Below, in pieces: positions 32,638 through 41,000 of a stretch of 64,000 nt of DNA. The stretch spans positions 24,686 through 88,685 of the forward strand of contig NZ_BCYT01000012.1 in the NCBI RefSeq assembly GCF_001598335.1, in the 5' to 3' direction. Made by a program: the position numbers and the translations under genes. Source of the stretch: Sphingobium abikonense NBRC 16140. GTDB taxonomy: Bacteria; Pseudomonadota; Alphaproteobacteria; Sphingomonadales; Sphingomonadaceae. Each line of letters opens with the position of its first letter. Position 1 is the first letter of the stretch. The notes under the pieces were generated by a model. That model was given only the letters and a program-made list of their open reading frames with translations, did not search any database and had not been told where the DNA came from.

Positions 32638-33035
32638 CCCCGGTGCATCTCGGCCGACCCGATGAAATGCGCGCGGGTCGATGGTCCGGCATGGTCCAGC
32701 AGCTTGGCGACCTTGTCCTTCAGCGCTGAAGCGGGCTGGAAGGGGTCGTCATAGGCCATGCCCCATTCGCCGAACTCGCGCGCCTCGATCGGCACATCGC
32801 GCAATTTGACGATCGCACTATGCCGCCCATCGCGCGCGACCCGTTGATAGATGCGCTCGACGGCATCCCTGGGGCCTTCCAGCACCTGGAGGAAGCGCTT
32901 GCTGTTGAACAGCAGCAGCCCGGTGACGCCGTCGACGCGATTGCGATCCTCGGCATCCCTGGCGATGGCGGCGCATTGCACGGCCGAAACCGGCCCGGTC
33001 GCACTGCTGATATACATGATCTGATGCAAGGACAT
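32634..33035 (-). CDS. BLUF-domain blue-light sensor
   Basis: BLUF domains bind FAD and sense blue light through a hydrogen-bond switch. The 133-residue protein starts LHQIMYISSATGP with the key tyrosine. It has NRVDGVTGLLLF with the flavin-binding asparagine and RFLQVLEGPRDAVERIYQRVARDGRH with the switch glutamine (LQVLEG). FGEWGMAY carries the conserved W and M. The domain takes residues 1-100, and a C-terminal part of about 30 residues has no output domain. It is a short stand-alone BLUF that must signal by protein contact. It lies beside a GntP permease (convergent) and an RcnB-like gene; no obvious partner is adjacent. Confidence 0.93.
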   Translation of the reverse strand: MSLHQIMYISSATGPVSAVQCAAIARDAEDRNRVDGVTGLLLFNSKRFLQVLEGPRDAVERIYQRVARDGRHSAIVKLRDVPIEAREFGEWGMAYDDPFQPASALKDKVAKLLDHAGPSTRAHFIGSAEMHRG

Positions 33036-33120
33036 GACCCAATCTCAAGAAAATGGCCCCCCGACCATCATCCATTTACCGGGAAAACCCTTAAAAATAG
33101 GTGTTTGATTTCGATCAGCA

Positions 33121-33153
33121 AAAAGCCCGGAGGCGGCGACCTCCGGGCTTTTC
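33121..33153 (-). terminator. terminator downstream of the RcnB-like gene
   Basis: AAAGCCCGGAGG (33123-33134) and CCTCCGGGCTTT (33141-33152) make a perfect 12-bp stem with a six-base loop and an A/T run at both ends. It stands 25 bp after the RcnB-like gene stop and can act on either strand. Confidence 0.85.
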
Positions 33154-33177
33154 AAAAAGGGGGAATGGGGTTGAAGG

Positions 33178-33549
33178 TTAGCGGATGGCGCCGCCGACAA
33201 CCGCGCCGATGATACCGCTGGTGATCGCGATCAGGACGGCGTCATTGCCCGAGCGGACCCACTGATAGCCGCGTGGCGGTGCGCTCAGCCGATAATCGCG
33301 ATAATTGTTCACGACGCGATAGTTGCTGGCGTAGCGGCGATCGAAGCGCTGGCCCTTCGCCCAGCGACGGGCTGGCGTCGCCTTGCGGACCGTCGTCTTC
33401 TGTTTCACGACGGTGCGGCCGTTCGGCTTTTGCTTGACGACTTTGCGCGTTACTTCCTGCCGGTGCGGCGCGGCCTGCGCCTGGGCGGTGATGATGGGGC
33501 TTGCGACCAGCGTGGTGGTGGCCAGGGCCATGATGATCTTCTTGAACAT
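33178..33549 (-). CDS. RcnB-like periplasmic protein
   Basis: RcnB in E. coli is a small periplasmic protein linked to Ni/Co homeostasis. The 123-residue product has a signal peptide (MFKKIIMALATTTLVASPIITAQAQA) and a basic linker rich in K and R (residues about 30-70). A C-terminal domain follows with YRLSAPPRGYQWVRSGNDAVLIAITSGIIGAVVGG. The APPRGYxWVxxGxDAVLI core is the RcnB signature. There is no histidine-rich metal site here. It has its own terminator and stands alone. Whether it acts in metal control or envelope stress is open. Confidence 0.82.
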   Translation of the reverse strand: MFKKIIMALATTTLVASPIITAQAQAAPHRQEVTRKVVKQKPNGRTVVKQKTTVRKATPARRWAKGQRFDRRYASNYRVVNNYRDYRLSAPPRGYQWVRSGNDAVLIAITSGIIGAVVGGAIR

Positions 33550-33718
33550 AGTCTGCTCCTTTGCCTGTAATCGGGCGCCGCGTTCCGGCGTCGAAAACAG
33601 ATTTAGGAACCACTTGTCGCGACGATGTGTCCGGGGGGCGGCTATTTTGTCGAAAAATGTAACAGCATGACAAATAAGCTGAATATCGGTTCATCTGGCG
33701 CAATCGACGCCGCTGCGC

Positions 33719-34924
33719 CTATTCGTGGCGCAGCGCGTCGATGGGATTGAGCGCGGCGGCCCGGCGGGCGGGGAAATAGCCGAACACCACGCCGATCGCG
33801 GCGGAAAAGAGAAAGGCGATAAGGTTCACCTTGACGTCGAAGAGGAAGGGCACCTGCATCAACGGCGCGATGGCGATGGATGCGACCAGCGCCAGCAATA
33901 GGCCGATGAGGCCGCCAAGGCACGACAGCACGATCGCTTCGACCAGAAACTGCATCAGTACTTCGCGCGCGACCGCGCCGATGGCGAGGCGAATGCCGAT
34001 TTCGCGCGTTCGTTCCGTCACGGACACCAGCATGATGTTCATGATTCCGATGCCCCCGACCAGCAGCGAGATGGCCGCCACCGCGCCCACGATCTGCGTC
34101 AGGATGGTGGTGGTGCCGGTCAGGGTATCGCTGATCTGCTTTGTGTCGAAGACGTTGAAATTATCCTCCGTGCCCGGTTTGATCTTGCGCCGCTCGCGCA
34201 TCAGTTCCTCCAGGCTGGCCTGCACGGTCGCCGTGTCATAGGCGTCATCGACCGCGACCATGATCTGGCTGACGTCGCGGTCGCCGGTGAAGCGCCGCTG
34301 GACGAAGCGGATCGGCATGACGACGACATCATCCTGATCGCCAAAGCCGCCTTGGCCGCGCGTCGACAGGACGCCGATCACCTGGCAGGACACGCCCTTG
34401 ATGCGCATGCGTTTGCCCAGCGGATCATTATTCTGGAACAGGTTGGTGCGCACGGTATTGCCGATAATGCAGACAGGCTTTCCGGCCTCTTCCTCCTCCG
34501 GCATGAAGAGGCGCCCGTCGGCGACCTTCCACTGCTGCACTTCGGAATAGGCCGATGTCGTGCCATAGACGGTGGTCGACCAGTTATTGCCTTCATAAAT
34601 GGCGGTGCCGCTCGACTGGACCAGCGGGGCGACCGCGCGCACGCCGGTCAGCTGGTTCTGGATCGCGGTCAGGTCCGCTTCCTTGAAATCGGGCGGGCGC
34701 GGTCCGCCGCCGCCACGGCCAAAGCCCTGACCGGGGCGCAATTGCAGCACATTGGCGCCCAGCGAGCTGATCTGTTCGCGCACCGCCGCCGTCGCGCCAT
34801 TGCCCAGCGTCACCATGGTCACGACCGCCGCGACGCCGATGATGATGCCCAGCGTCGTCAGGAAACTGCGCAGCTTGTGCCGGTTGATCGCGCGGAAGGC
34901 GAGGATGATGGTGGTGCCCAGCAT
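33719..34924 (-). CDS. MacB-like ABC transporter permease
   Basis: This is the membrane part of a MacAB-type exporter, split from its ATPase. The 401-residue protein has one N-terminal helix (FRAINRHKLRSFLTTLGIIIGVAAVVTMVTLG), a large periplasmic domain (about 45-280) and three C-terminal helices. The later segments include GGIGIMNIMLVSVTERTREIGIRLAIGA and the end PIDALRHE, both diagnostic of FtsX-like MacB permeases. It overlaps the ATPase stop by one base (TAATG). In the operon order tolC-like, macA-like, ATPase, permease it is the last gene. The exported compound is unknown. Confidence 0.94.
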   Translation of the reverse strand: MLGTTIILAFRAINRHKLRSFLTTLGIIIGVAAVVTMVTLGNGATAAVREQISSLGANVLQLRPGQGFGRGGGGPRPPDFKEADLTAIQNQLTGVRAVAPLVQSSGTAIYEGNNWSTTVYGTTSAYSEVQQWKVADGRLFMPEEEEAGKPVCIIGNTVRTNLFQNNDPLGKRMRIKGVSCQVIGVLSTRGQGGFGDQDDVVVMPIRFVQRRFTGDRDVSQIMVAVDDAYDTATVQASLEELMRERRKIKPGTEDNFNVFDTKQISDTLTGTTTILTQIVGAVAAISLLVGGIGIMNIMLVSVTERTREIGIRLAIGAVAREVLMQFLVEAIVLSCLGGLIGLLLALVASIAIAPLMQVPFLFDVKVNLIAFLFSAAIGVVFGYFPARRAAALNPIDALRHE

Positions 34925-35625
34925 TATGCGCTTGCTCCTGCGTCCACCCGTTCGACCAGCCCGTCCTTGAAATGGACGATGGTGCGGGCAAAGGCCGCCA
35001 TGTCCGGCTCATGTGTCACCATCAGCACGGTGATGCCGCTGTTGCGGTTGAGGTCGGTCAGCAATTCCATGATCTCGATCGATCGTTCGGAATCAAGATT
35101 GCCGGTCGGTTCGTCCGCCAGCAGCACATCGGGCTGGGTGACGATCGCGCGGGCGATGGCGACGCGCTGCTGCTGACCGCCGGACAGTTCGGCGGGCGTA
35201 TGGTCCCACCAGGGCTTGAGGCCCACCTTGTCCAGCGCCGCCATGCCCATGTCATAGCGCGTCTTCTTGTCCTCGCCGCGATAGAGCAGGGGCAGCTCCA
35301 CATTTTCCAGCGCGGTCGTGCGCGAGAGCAGATTAAAGCCCTGGAACACGAAGCCGAGATAGCGGCGGCGCAGCAGCGCGCGCTGGTCGCGGTCGAGCGC
35401 TTCGACATGACGGCCCTTGAACAGGAAGGCGCCGCCCGACGGCACGTCCAGGCACCCCAATATGTTCATCGTGGTGGACTTGCCGGAACCCGAAGGCCCC
35501 ATGACCGCGACGAAATCCCCCTGTTCGATGTCCAGGTCTATGCCCTTGAGCGCCTGAAAGGCGGTTGGCCCTTCGCCATAGATTTTGGTGACGCCGCGCA
35601 GCGAGATGATGGGATTGTCCGCCAT
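34924..35625 (-). CDS. MacB-like ABC transporter ATP-binding protein
   Basis: The motor for the tripartite exporter. It has 233 residues with Walker A MGPSGSGKSTTMN (about residues 39-51), signature ELSGGQQQRVAIARA (about 142-156), Walker B VLLADEPTGNLD and the switch histidine in MVTHEPDMAAFA. This matches the LolD/MacB ATPase group. It is 6 bp downstream of the adaptor gene and overlaps the permease gene, so all are made from one transcript. The C-terminus VERVDAGASA is short, so ATPase and permease are separate proteins, unlike the fused MacB of E. coli. Confidence 0.95.
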   Translation of the reverse strand: MADNPIISLRGVTKIYGEGPTAFQALKGIDLDIEQGDFVAVMGPSGSGKSTTMNILGCLDVPSGGAFLFKGRHVEALDRDQRALLRRRYLGFVFQGFNLLSRTTALENVELPLLYRGEDKKTRYDMGMAALDKVGLKPWWDHTPAELSGGQQQRVAIARAIVTQPDVLLADEPTGNLDSERSIEIMELLTDLNRNSGITVLMVTHEPDMAAFARTIVHFKDGLVERVDAGASA

Positions 35626-35631
35626 GACGGG

Positions 35632-37164
35632 TCAGGTTCCGCTCTGCCGCCCGGTGCCGCGCGTCGCGGCGGGTTCGCTTTGGCCTTGCGCGGGCGCGAC
35701 CGGCGCGGCGTCGCCCGAATTGCCGAGCTTGCCCATGGTCGCCGGGCTGCCATCGGTCGATGGATTGCGCCCTCCTTGGCCCGTCGCCTTGTCCTGCGCG
35801 CCTGCGGCGTCGGTCTTCTGGTCTTCAGCCGGCGCTTCCTGGCCCGCCGCCAGTTGCCCGGTGATGACCTTCATCCCCGGTTTCAGGTCGCCGCCGGTGA
35901 TGACGGTGCGCGATCCGTCGCTGGCGCCGACGACCACCTGGACCGGCTTGGGATTGCCGTCCTCGCCCAGAATATAGACGGTCTGGCTGCTGCCCGCGCC
36001 GAAATTGACCTGGCGGCTGCCGCCGCGGCGGAAGCGGCGCGGGCCGGGCAGCACGCTGGTGATGCCACCGCCGTCCGACGCGCCGCTGCTGGGCTTGAAG
36101 CGCAGCGCGCTGTTGGGGACGAGCAGCACGTTGCGCAATTCCTGCGTCACAATGTCTGCCGCCGCGGTCATGCCGGGACGCAGGATTTCGTCCTGATTGT
36201 TCACCGACAGGACCGCCGTGTAGGCTACCACCGTGCCGGTGCTGCTGCTGGAACTGGTCGAGGAGGACGATGAGGAGCTGGAACTGCTCGATGCGTTCGA
36301 TCCGACATTCACGCGCGTGACCTTGGCCGGAAAGCTGCGGCCGGGAAAGGCGTCGACGGCGAACGTGGCGGACTGGCCTTCCTTCACCTGGCCGACATCC
36401 GCCTCGTCCACCGCGACTTCGACCTCCATCTGCGTCAGGTCTTCGGCGATGGTGAAGAGAACCGGCGCGTTCAAGGACGCGGCGACCGTCTGTCCCGGCT
36501 CGATATCGCGCGACAGCACGACGCCGGTGACGGGCGACACGATCTGCGCGATCGACAGGTTGGTTTGGGCGCTCGACAGCTGGGCCTGCGATGCCGTGAC
36601 CTGCGCCTGGGCAGAGCGCAGATTGGCGATCGCGCTCTGATAATCGGCGCGCGCGGCATCCAGCTCCGTTTTCGCCGGCACGCGGCCGCCCGACAGCTTG
36701 AACACATTTTCCTGTCGGTCGAGCGTTGCCTTGGCCAGCGCGACCTGCGCCTGCGCCTGCGCGACGCTGGCCTGCGACGACGCCACCTGCGCGCGGTTCT
36801 GATTGACCGTGTCGACCAGGCGCCGCGTGTCGAGCTCGGCCAGCTTCTGCCCGCGCGTCACCCGGTCGTTCACATCGACATAGACCTGCGTGATCTTGCC
36901 CGATTGTTCGGAGCCGACATCGACCTGATTGATGGGTTTGAGGTTCCCGGTTGCCGACACCGTGACGGTCAGATTGCCCTGCCGCACCTCGCGCGTGGCG
37001 TAATTGGGCTTGTCATCGCCCCCGAAGCAGCGGGCGATCAGCAGCACGGCAATCAGCAGCACTATGCCGATGCCGCCGCGTATCACCCATTTGCGCCACG
37101 GCTTTTCCGGCTTCGCGCCAAGGAAGTCATTGAGATCCTGATCGGTGGTCATATCATTGCTCAT
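35632..37164 (-). CDS. MacA/HlyD-type periplasmic adaptor protein with poly-serine insert
   Basis: The adaptor links the inner-membrane MacB-like exporter to the TolC-like channel. The roughly 510-residue product has one N-terminal membrane helix (IRGGIGIVLLIAVLLIARCF, about 28-47), a lipoyl half-motif VGSEQSGKITQVYVDVNDRV, and a long coiled-coil hairpin (about 110-215). The second lipoyl half VSPVTGVVLSRDIEPGQTV and the barrel follow. A stretch of about 17 serines and threonines interrupts the barrel near residues 310-328. The C-terminus beyond 440 is Gln/Ala/Gly-rich and likely disordered. The ATG at 37164 overlaps the tolC-like stop; ATG at 37152 is an alternative start. Confidence 0.92.
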   Translation of the reverse strand: MSNDMTTDQDLNDFLGAKPEKPWRKWVIRGGIGIVLLIAVLLIARCFGGDDKPNYATREVRQGNLTVTVSATGNLKPINQVDVGSEQSGKITQVYVDVNDRVTRGQKLAELDTRRLVDTVNQNRAQVASSQASVAQAQAQVALAKATLDRQENVFKLSGGRVPAKTELDAARADYQSAIANLRSAQAQVTASQAQLSSAQTNLSIAQIVSPVTGVVLSRDIEPGQTVAASLNAPVLFTIAEDLTQMEVEVAVDEADVGQVKEGQSATFAVDAFPGRSFPAKVTRVNVGSNASSSSSSSSSSSTSSSSSTGTVVAYTAVLSVNNQDEILRPGMTAAADIVTQELRNVLLVPNSALRFKPSSGASDGGGITSVLPGPRRFRRGGSRQVNFGAGSSQTVYILGEDGNPKPVQVVVGASDGSRTVITGGDLKPGMKVITGQLAAGQEAPAEDQKTDAAGAQDKATGQGGRNPSTDGSPATMGKLGNSGDAAPVAPAQGQSEPAATRGTGRQSGT

Positions 37165-38605
37165 CGGGGCGGTCGTCCATGCTCTGCCAGCCGCCGCCCA
37201 GCGCATTGTAAAGCTGGGCGATGGCAAGGGCTTCGTCGGCTTGCGCGGAAGCCAGGCTGTTGCGGGCGTTCAAAAGCGTGTTTTCGCTGTTCGACAATGT
37301 CTGGAAGTCGATCAGCCCCGCCTGATACTGGCTGCGCGCCAGGATCGCGGCATTGTTCGATGCGTCATAGGCGACGGCGAATTCCGCCTTGCGCGCGCGG
37401 GCGCTGGCAAGGGAGGCCATGGCGTTTTCGACATCCTCCAACGCGGTCAGCACGCTTTGCTTGTAAGCGGCGAAGGCGGCGTCGGTCGCGGCCTTTTGGG
37501 CGCGGACCTGCGAGGCCAGGCGCCCACCATCGAAGATGGTCTGCGCGACATTGGCAAAGACGCCGCCGGTGATGAGATCGAATAGCTGGCTGAAGGCGTT
37601 AGACGTGGTGCCGATATTGCCGCTGATGCCGAGCGAGGGATAAAGCTGCGCCTCCGCGACGCCGATCCGCGCGGTCGCGGCCGCGAGCGCGCGTTCGGCG
37701 CTGCGCACGTCCGGGCGCTGGCGCAGCGTGTCGGCCGGGATGCCGGTCGCGATGTCCGTTGGCGGCTGGGGAATGGGGGCGGGCGTTTCCAGCGTCCGGG
37801 TCGCATCGCCCGGCGCCTGTCCCGTCAGGACGGCGATGCGGTTGAGGCTGCTCTTGAGGCTGGCCTCCAGCTGCGGGATGGTGGCGTTGGTCTGGGCCAG
37901 CTGCGCGCGGGCCTGCTGTTCGTCGAGCGAGGAGACGAGGCCCGCCTGCAACCGCCAGCTGGCGATCTGATAATTGTCGCGCTGCACCGCCTGGGTTTCG
38001 CGCGCTACCTTGAGCTGCGCCTGCGCCAGCCGCGCCTGGACATAATTGTTCACCAGTTCGGATATGACCGTCATGCGCACGGTGGCGAGGTCGAAGCCCG
38101 ACGCTTCCAGATCGGCGCGCGCCGCTTCGCGCCCGCGTCGCAATTCGCCGAACAGGTCCAATTGCCAGCTGGCGTTGATCCGGGCCGAATAGCTGCTCGA
38201 CCAGTTGCCGCCGCCGCCGCCGATCGGGTTGCCATTGGCGTCCAGACGGCCGCCGGCGTCCTGGCTGCTGTAATTGCGCCCGCCCGTCGCGGAACCGCTC
38301 AATTGCGGCAGCAGGCTGGCGTTGGACTGGATCAGGCTTTCGCGCGCCTGCCGCAGCCGCGCCTGCGCCTGCACGACGTCCAGATTATTGGCCACCGCCT
38401 GGTCGATGAGCGCGCTCAAGGCCGGGTCGTTAAGGCGCGTCCACCATTGGCCAAGCTCCGCTTCGCTGAGCGCCGCGCCATCGCCCGCGCTATAGGCGGC
38501 CGGCACGCCCAGCGCGCCCATTTGCGGCGCGCGGTAATCCGGGCCGGCGGCGCAGGCGGATAGCGTCAGGGCCGTCCCGCTGATCCATGCTAGGCGATAT
38601 CGCAC
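37154..38605 (-). CDS. TolC/NodT-family outer membrane efflux lipoprotein
   Basis: This is the outer-membrane channel of the tripartite exporter. The 483-residue protein has a lipoprotein signal (TALTLSACAAG, with the cysteine near residue 18) and the typical start GPDYRAPQM. The two repeated halves have ALIDQAVANNLDVVQAQARLRQARE and RPDVRSAERALAAATARIGVAEAQLYPSLGI, as in NodT/OprM proteins. The C-terminus is YNALGGGW plus a short tail. It is the first gene of the operon with adaptor, ATPase and permease. It is divergent from fabD across a gap holding a GACAT-TT-ATGTC palindrome. Confidence 0.94.
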   Translation of the reverse strand: MRYRLAWISGTALTLSACAAGPDYRAPQMGALGVPAAYSAGDGAALSEAELGQWWTRLNDPALSALIDQAVANNLDVVQAQARLRQARESLIQSNASLLPQLSGSATGGRNYSSQDAGGRLDANGNPIGGGGGNWSSSYSARINASWQLDLFGELRRGREAARADLEASGFDLATVRMTVISELVNNYVQARLAQAQLKVARETQAVQRDNYQIASWRLQAGLVSSLDEQQARAQLAQTNATIPQLEASLKSSLNRIAVLTGQAPGDATRTLETPAPIPQPPTDIATGIPADTLRQRPDVRSAERALAAATARIGVAEAQLYPSLGISGNIGTTSNAFSQLFDLITGGVFANVAQTIFDGGRLASQVRAQKAATDAAFAAYKQSVLTALEDVENAMASLASARARKAEFAVAYDASNNAAILARSQYQAGLIDFQTLSNSENTLLNARNSLASAQADEALAIAQLYNALGGGWQSMDDRPDEQ

Positions 38606-38712
38606 CTTTTCCTTGCACTCCGTCGTCGTTAAAGGGGCCGCTTCATGCCGATCCCTTGAGGGGCCGGCGACCGCATGCGCCCTGACTGCCGCAGGGGTGT
38701 GTACGGCTCAAC

Positions 38713-38724
38713 GACATTTATGTC
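38713..38724. promoter_or_regulatory. palindrome GACATTTATGTC between the efflux operon and fabD
   Basis: A perfect 5-bp inverted repeat around TT lies in the 180-bp divergent gap, 107 bp before the tolC-like start and about 60 bp before fabD. It could be an operator for either unit. No local regulator gene is next to it. Confidence 0.35.
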
Positions 38725-38786
38725 TCAAAGTGTAACGGCAGTGGGAAACGGCGCTTTTGCGAGCGCTTCGGGCTTCGAGGTGAATG

Positions 38787-39722
38787 ATGCGGGCATTTCT
38801 ATTTCCGGGACAGGGCAGCCAGTCGGTCGGCATGGGCAAGGCGTTGGCGGATGCCAGCGGCGCGGCGAAGGAGCTGTTTCAGGAGGTGGACGAGGCGCTG
38901 TCGCAGCATCTGTTTCGCATCATGGTGGAGGGGCCGGACAGCGACCTGACGCTCACAGAAAATGCGCAGCCCGCGATCATGGCCAACGCCATCGCCACGC
39001 TGCGCGTCATGCAGAAGGAAGGCGGCTTTTCGCTTGCTTACAAGGGCGATTATGTCGCCGGGCACAGCCTGGGCGAATATAGCGCGCTGTGCGCGGCCGA
39101 GGCGTTCGATATCGGCACCACAGCGCGCTTGCTGAAATTGCGGGGCCAGGCGATGCAGGCCGCCGTACCGGTGGGCGAGGGCGCGATGGCCGCGCTGCTG
39201 GGCGCGGATATCGACAAGGCGCAGGCGCTGGCCGACGCTGCCGCGCAGGGCGAGGTCTGCACCGTCGCCAATGACAATGATCCCTCGCAGGTGGTGATTT
39301 CCGGCCATCGCGGCGCGATCGAGCGTGCGGTGGCGATGGTGAAGGATCATGGCATCAAGCGCGGCGTGCTGCTGCCTGTGTCCGCGCCCTTCCATTGCCC
39401 GCTGATGCAGCCAGCCGCCGAAGCGATGGAGGCGGCGCTGGCAAATGCGGCGATCAACGCGCCGCTGCTGCCGGTCTACGCCAATGTCCTGGCCGCGCCG
39501 GTCGCCGACACGCAGGAGATCAAGGCGCGCCTGGTCGAGCAGGTTACGGGCCGCGTGCGCTGGCGTGAATCCGTGGCGGCGATGTGGGACGCGGGCGTCA
39601 CGGACTTCGTGGAGGTCGGCGGCAAGGTGCTCGGCCCGATGGTCAAGCGCATCGCGCCCGACGCGACCGTGCGCAGCATCGTGACGATGGACGACATCGA
39701 AGCGGCTTTGGCTTCGTTCTGA
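38787..39722 (+). CDS. fabD: malonyl-CoA:ACP transacylase
   Basis: FabD loads malonyl groups onto acyl carrier protein for fatty acid synthesis. The 311-residue protein shows FLFPGQGSQSVGMG at the start, the nucleophile motif AGHSLGEYSAL (about residues 91-101), SAPFHCPLM with the catalytic histidine (about 197-205), and FVEVGGKVLGPMVKR. Two ATGs stand in tandem at 38784 and 38787; the GAGG at 38777-38780 is better spaced for the second. It is followed by fabG after 75 bp that contain a small hairpin, so the two are probably one fatty-acid synthesis unit. Confidence 0.96.
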   Translation: MRAFLFPGQGSQSVGMGKALADASGAAKELFQEVDEALSQHLFRIMVEGPDSDLTLTENAQPAIMANAIATLRVMQKEGGFSLAYKGDYVAGHSLGEYSALCAAEAFDIGTTARLLKLRGQAMQAAVPVGEGAMAALLGADIDKAQALADAAAQGEVCTVANDNDPSQVVISGHRGAIERAVAMVKDHGIKRGVLLPVSAPFHCPLMQPAAEAMEAALANAAINAPLLPVYANVLAAPVADTQEIKARLVEQVTGRVRWRESVAAMWDAGVTDFVEVGGKVLGPMVKRIAPDATVRSIVTMDDIEAALASF

Positions 39723-39730
39723 TCTTTTTA

Positions 39731-39748
39731 TTCGCGCGGAGGCGCGAA
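39731..39748. other. perfect hairpin between fabD and fabG
   Basis: TTCGCGC-GGAG-GCGCGAA is a 7-bp stem with a four-base loop that itself spells a ribosome-site-like GGAG. It lies 10 bp after the fabD stop and about 50 bp before the fabG start. No T-run follows, so it is not a standard terminator. Confidence 0.55.
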
Positions 39749-39797
39749 GACGCTCTCTGCGCTTTTGCCCCAATAAAATATCATGGAGTTGACTGAT

Positions 39798-40538
39798 ATG
39801 TTCGACCTGACAGGCATGACCGCGCTGGTGACGGGCGCTTCGGGCGGCATTGGATCGTCGATCGCCAAGGCGCTGGCGGCGCAGGGCGCGACGCTGGCGC
39901 TGTCCGGCAGCAATGAAGGCAAGCTCAAGGCCTTCGCCGCGGAACTGGGTGGCGACCACAAGACGGTCGTCTGCAATCTGTCCGACCCGGCGTCGGTCGA
40001 TGCGCTCGTGCCCCAAGCAGTCGAGGCGCTGGGCGGCAAGATCGACATTCTGGTCAACAATGCCGGCATCACGCGCGACAATCTGATCCTGCGGATGAAG
40101 GACGAGGAATGGAGCCAGGTGATCCAGGTCAATCTGGAAGCAGCCTTCCGCCTGTGCCGCGCGGCCGCCAAGCCGATGATGAAGGCGCGCTTTGGCCGCA
40201 TCATTTCCGTCACATCGGTCGTGGGCGTCACCGGCAATCCCGGCCAGGCCAATTATTGCGCGTCCAAGGCAGGCATCATCGGCATGTCCAAGTCGCTGGG
40301 GCAGGAACTGGCGAGCCGTGGCATCACCGTCAATTGTGTCGCGCCCGGCTTCATCCGGTCGGCCATGACCGATGCGCTGAACGACGCGCAAAAGGGCGCG
40401 ATCCTGGTCAAGATTCCGGCCGGCGATCTGGGCGGTGGCGATGATATCGGCGCGGCGGTCGTCTATCTCGCCAGCAAGGAAGCGGGCTATGTCACGGGCC
40501 AGACGCTGCATGTGAATGGCGGCATGGCGATGATCTGA
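39798..40538 (+). CDS. fabG: 3-oxoacyl-ACP reductase
   Basis: FabG reduces 3-oxoacyl-ACP with NADPH in fatty-acid elongation. The 246-residue protein begins MFDLTGMTALVTGASGGIGSSIAKAL, with the TGxxxGIG cofactor loop. It has NNAGITRDNLILRMKDEEW, the catalytic serine in ISVTSVVGVTGNPGQ, and YCASKAGIIGMSKSLGQEL with YxxxK. The C-terminus GQTLHVNGGMAMI is the FabG ending. An ATG at 39783 is in frame, but GGAG at 39785-39788 suits the ATG at 39798, which also gives the usual N-terminus. It follows fabD. The sequence is closer to housekeeping FabG than to PhaB. Confidence 0.95.
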   Translation: MFDLTGMTALVTGASGGIGSSIAKALAAQGATLALSGSNEGKLKAFAAELGGDHKTVVCNLSDPASVDALVPQAVEALGGKIDILVNNAGITRDNLILRMKDEEWSQVIQVNLEAAFRLCRAAAKPMMKARFGRIISVTSVVGVTGNPGQANYCASKAGIIGMSKSLGQELASRGITVNCVAPGFIRSAMTDALNDAQKGAILVKIPAGDLGGGDDIGAAVVYLASKEAGYVTGQTLHVNGGMAMI

Positions 40539-40550
40539 CCACGCTGGGGA

Positions 40551-40572
40551 GGGGTATGGTAAAGCATGCCCC
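40551..40572 (+). terminator. possible hairpin downstream of fabG
   Basis: GGGGTATG (40551-40558) and CATGCCCC (40565-40572) pair with one G-U wobble across a GTAAAG loop, 12 bp after the fabG stop. A weak T pair follows but no real T-run, so termination is uncertain. Confidence 0.4.
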
Positions 40573-40596
40573 TTCCGCCGATTACCGGGGGGAGGA

Positions 40597-40932
40597 TCAA
40601 GCCTCGATCCCCTCCAGCGCGGTAAAACGCTGCGACCACAAGGCCCCATAGACCGCCATCCACTGCACCACGGGGGCCAGGCCCTTGGCCCGCGCGGCAT
40701 AGAAAGTTTCGCGGCCCGCCCGACGGACGGTCACGAGTTCCGCGCGCTTCAGCTTGGCCATGTGGCGCGACACCATCGGCTGCGATACGCCCGACACGGC
40801 GGTTAGAGCATGAACGCTCTGTTCCCCTTCACGCACCAGATGTTCCAGCAGGGCGCGGCGGGTGCCGTCCGACAGTGCCTTGAACTGCGCGTCGATGGTC
40901 GCGCCACGGTCTTCCCGGTTCGTCTTCGTCAT
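40597..40932 (-). CDS. ArsR-family transcriptional regulator
   Basis: This is a winged-helix repressor of 111 residues. It shows FKALSDGTRRALLEHLVREGEQSVHALTAVSGVSQPMVSRHMAKLKRAELVTVRRAGRETFYAA-type residues (written here only to mark helices 2-5 and the wing, about residues 16-80). It lacks the cysteine pair of metal-sensing ArsR. This subgroup often sits beside an SRPBCC gene, but none is here. An imperfect palindrome (40941-40958) lies directly upstream of the start and is a likely self-operator. It is divergent from ccrM, with 291 bp between the starts. Confidence 0.9.
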   Translation of the reverse strand: MTKTNREDRGATIDAQFKALSDGTRRALLEHLVREGEQSVHALTAVSGVSQPMVSRHMAKLKRAELVTVRRAGRETFYAARAKGLAPVVQWMAVYGALWSQRFTALEGIEA

Positions 40933-40940
40933 GCTTCTTT

Positions 40941-40958
40941 CATAATCAAATGGTTATG
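40941..40958. promoter_or_regulatory. possible ArsR operator
   Basis: CATAATCAAATGGTTATG is an imperfect inverted repeat (CATAA/TTATG ends; ATAACCAT against ATAATCAA inside) 8 bp before the start of the ArsR gene. Position and form suit autorepression. Confidence 0.5.
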
Positions 40959-41000
40959 GAATGGGCAAGTGCGCGTGCGATGGGACGCCTTCCTGTGGCG

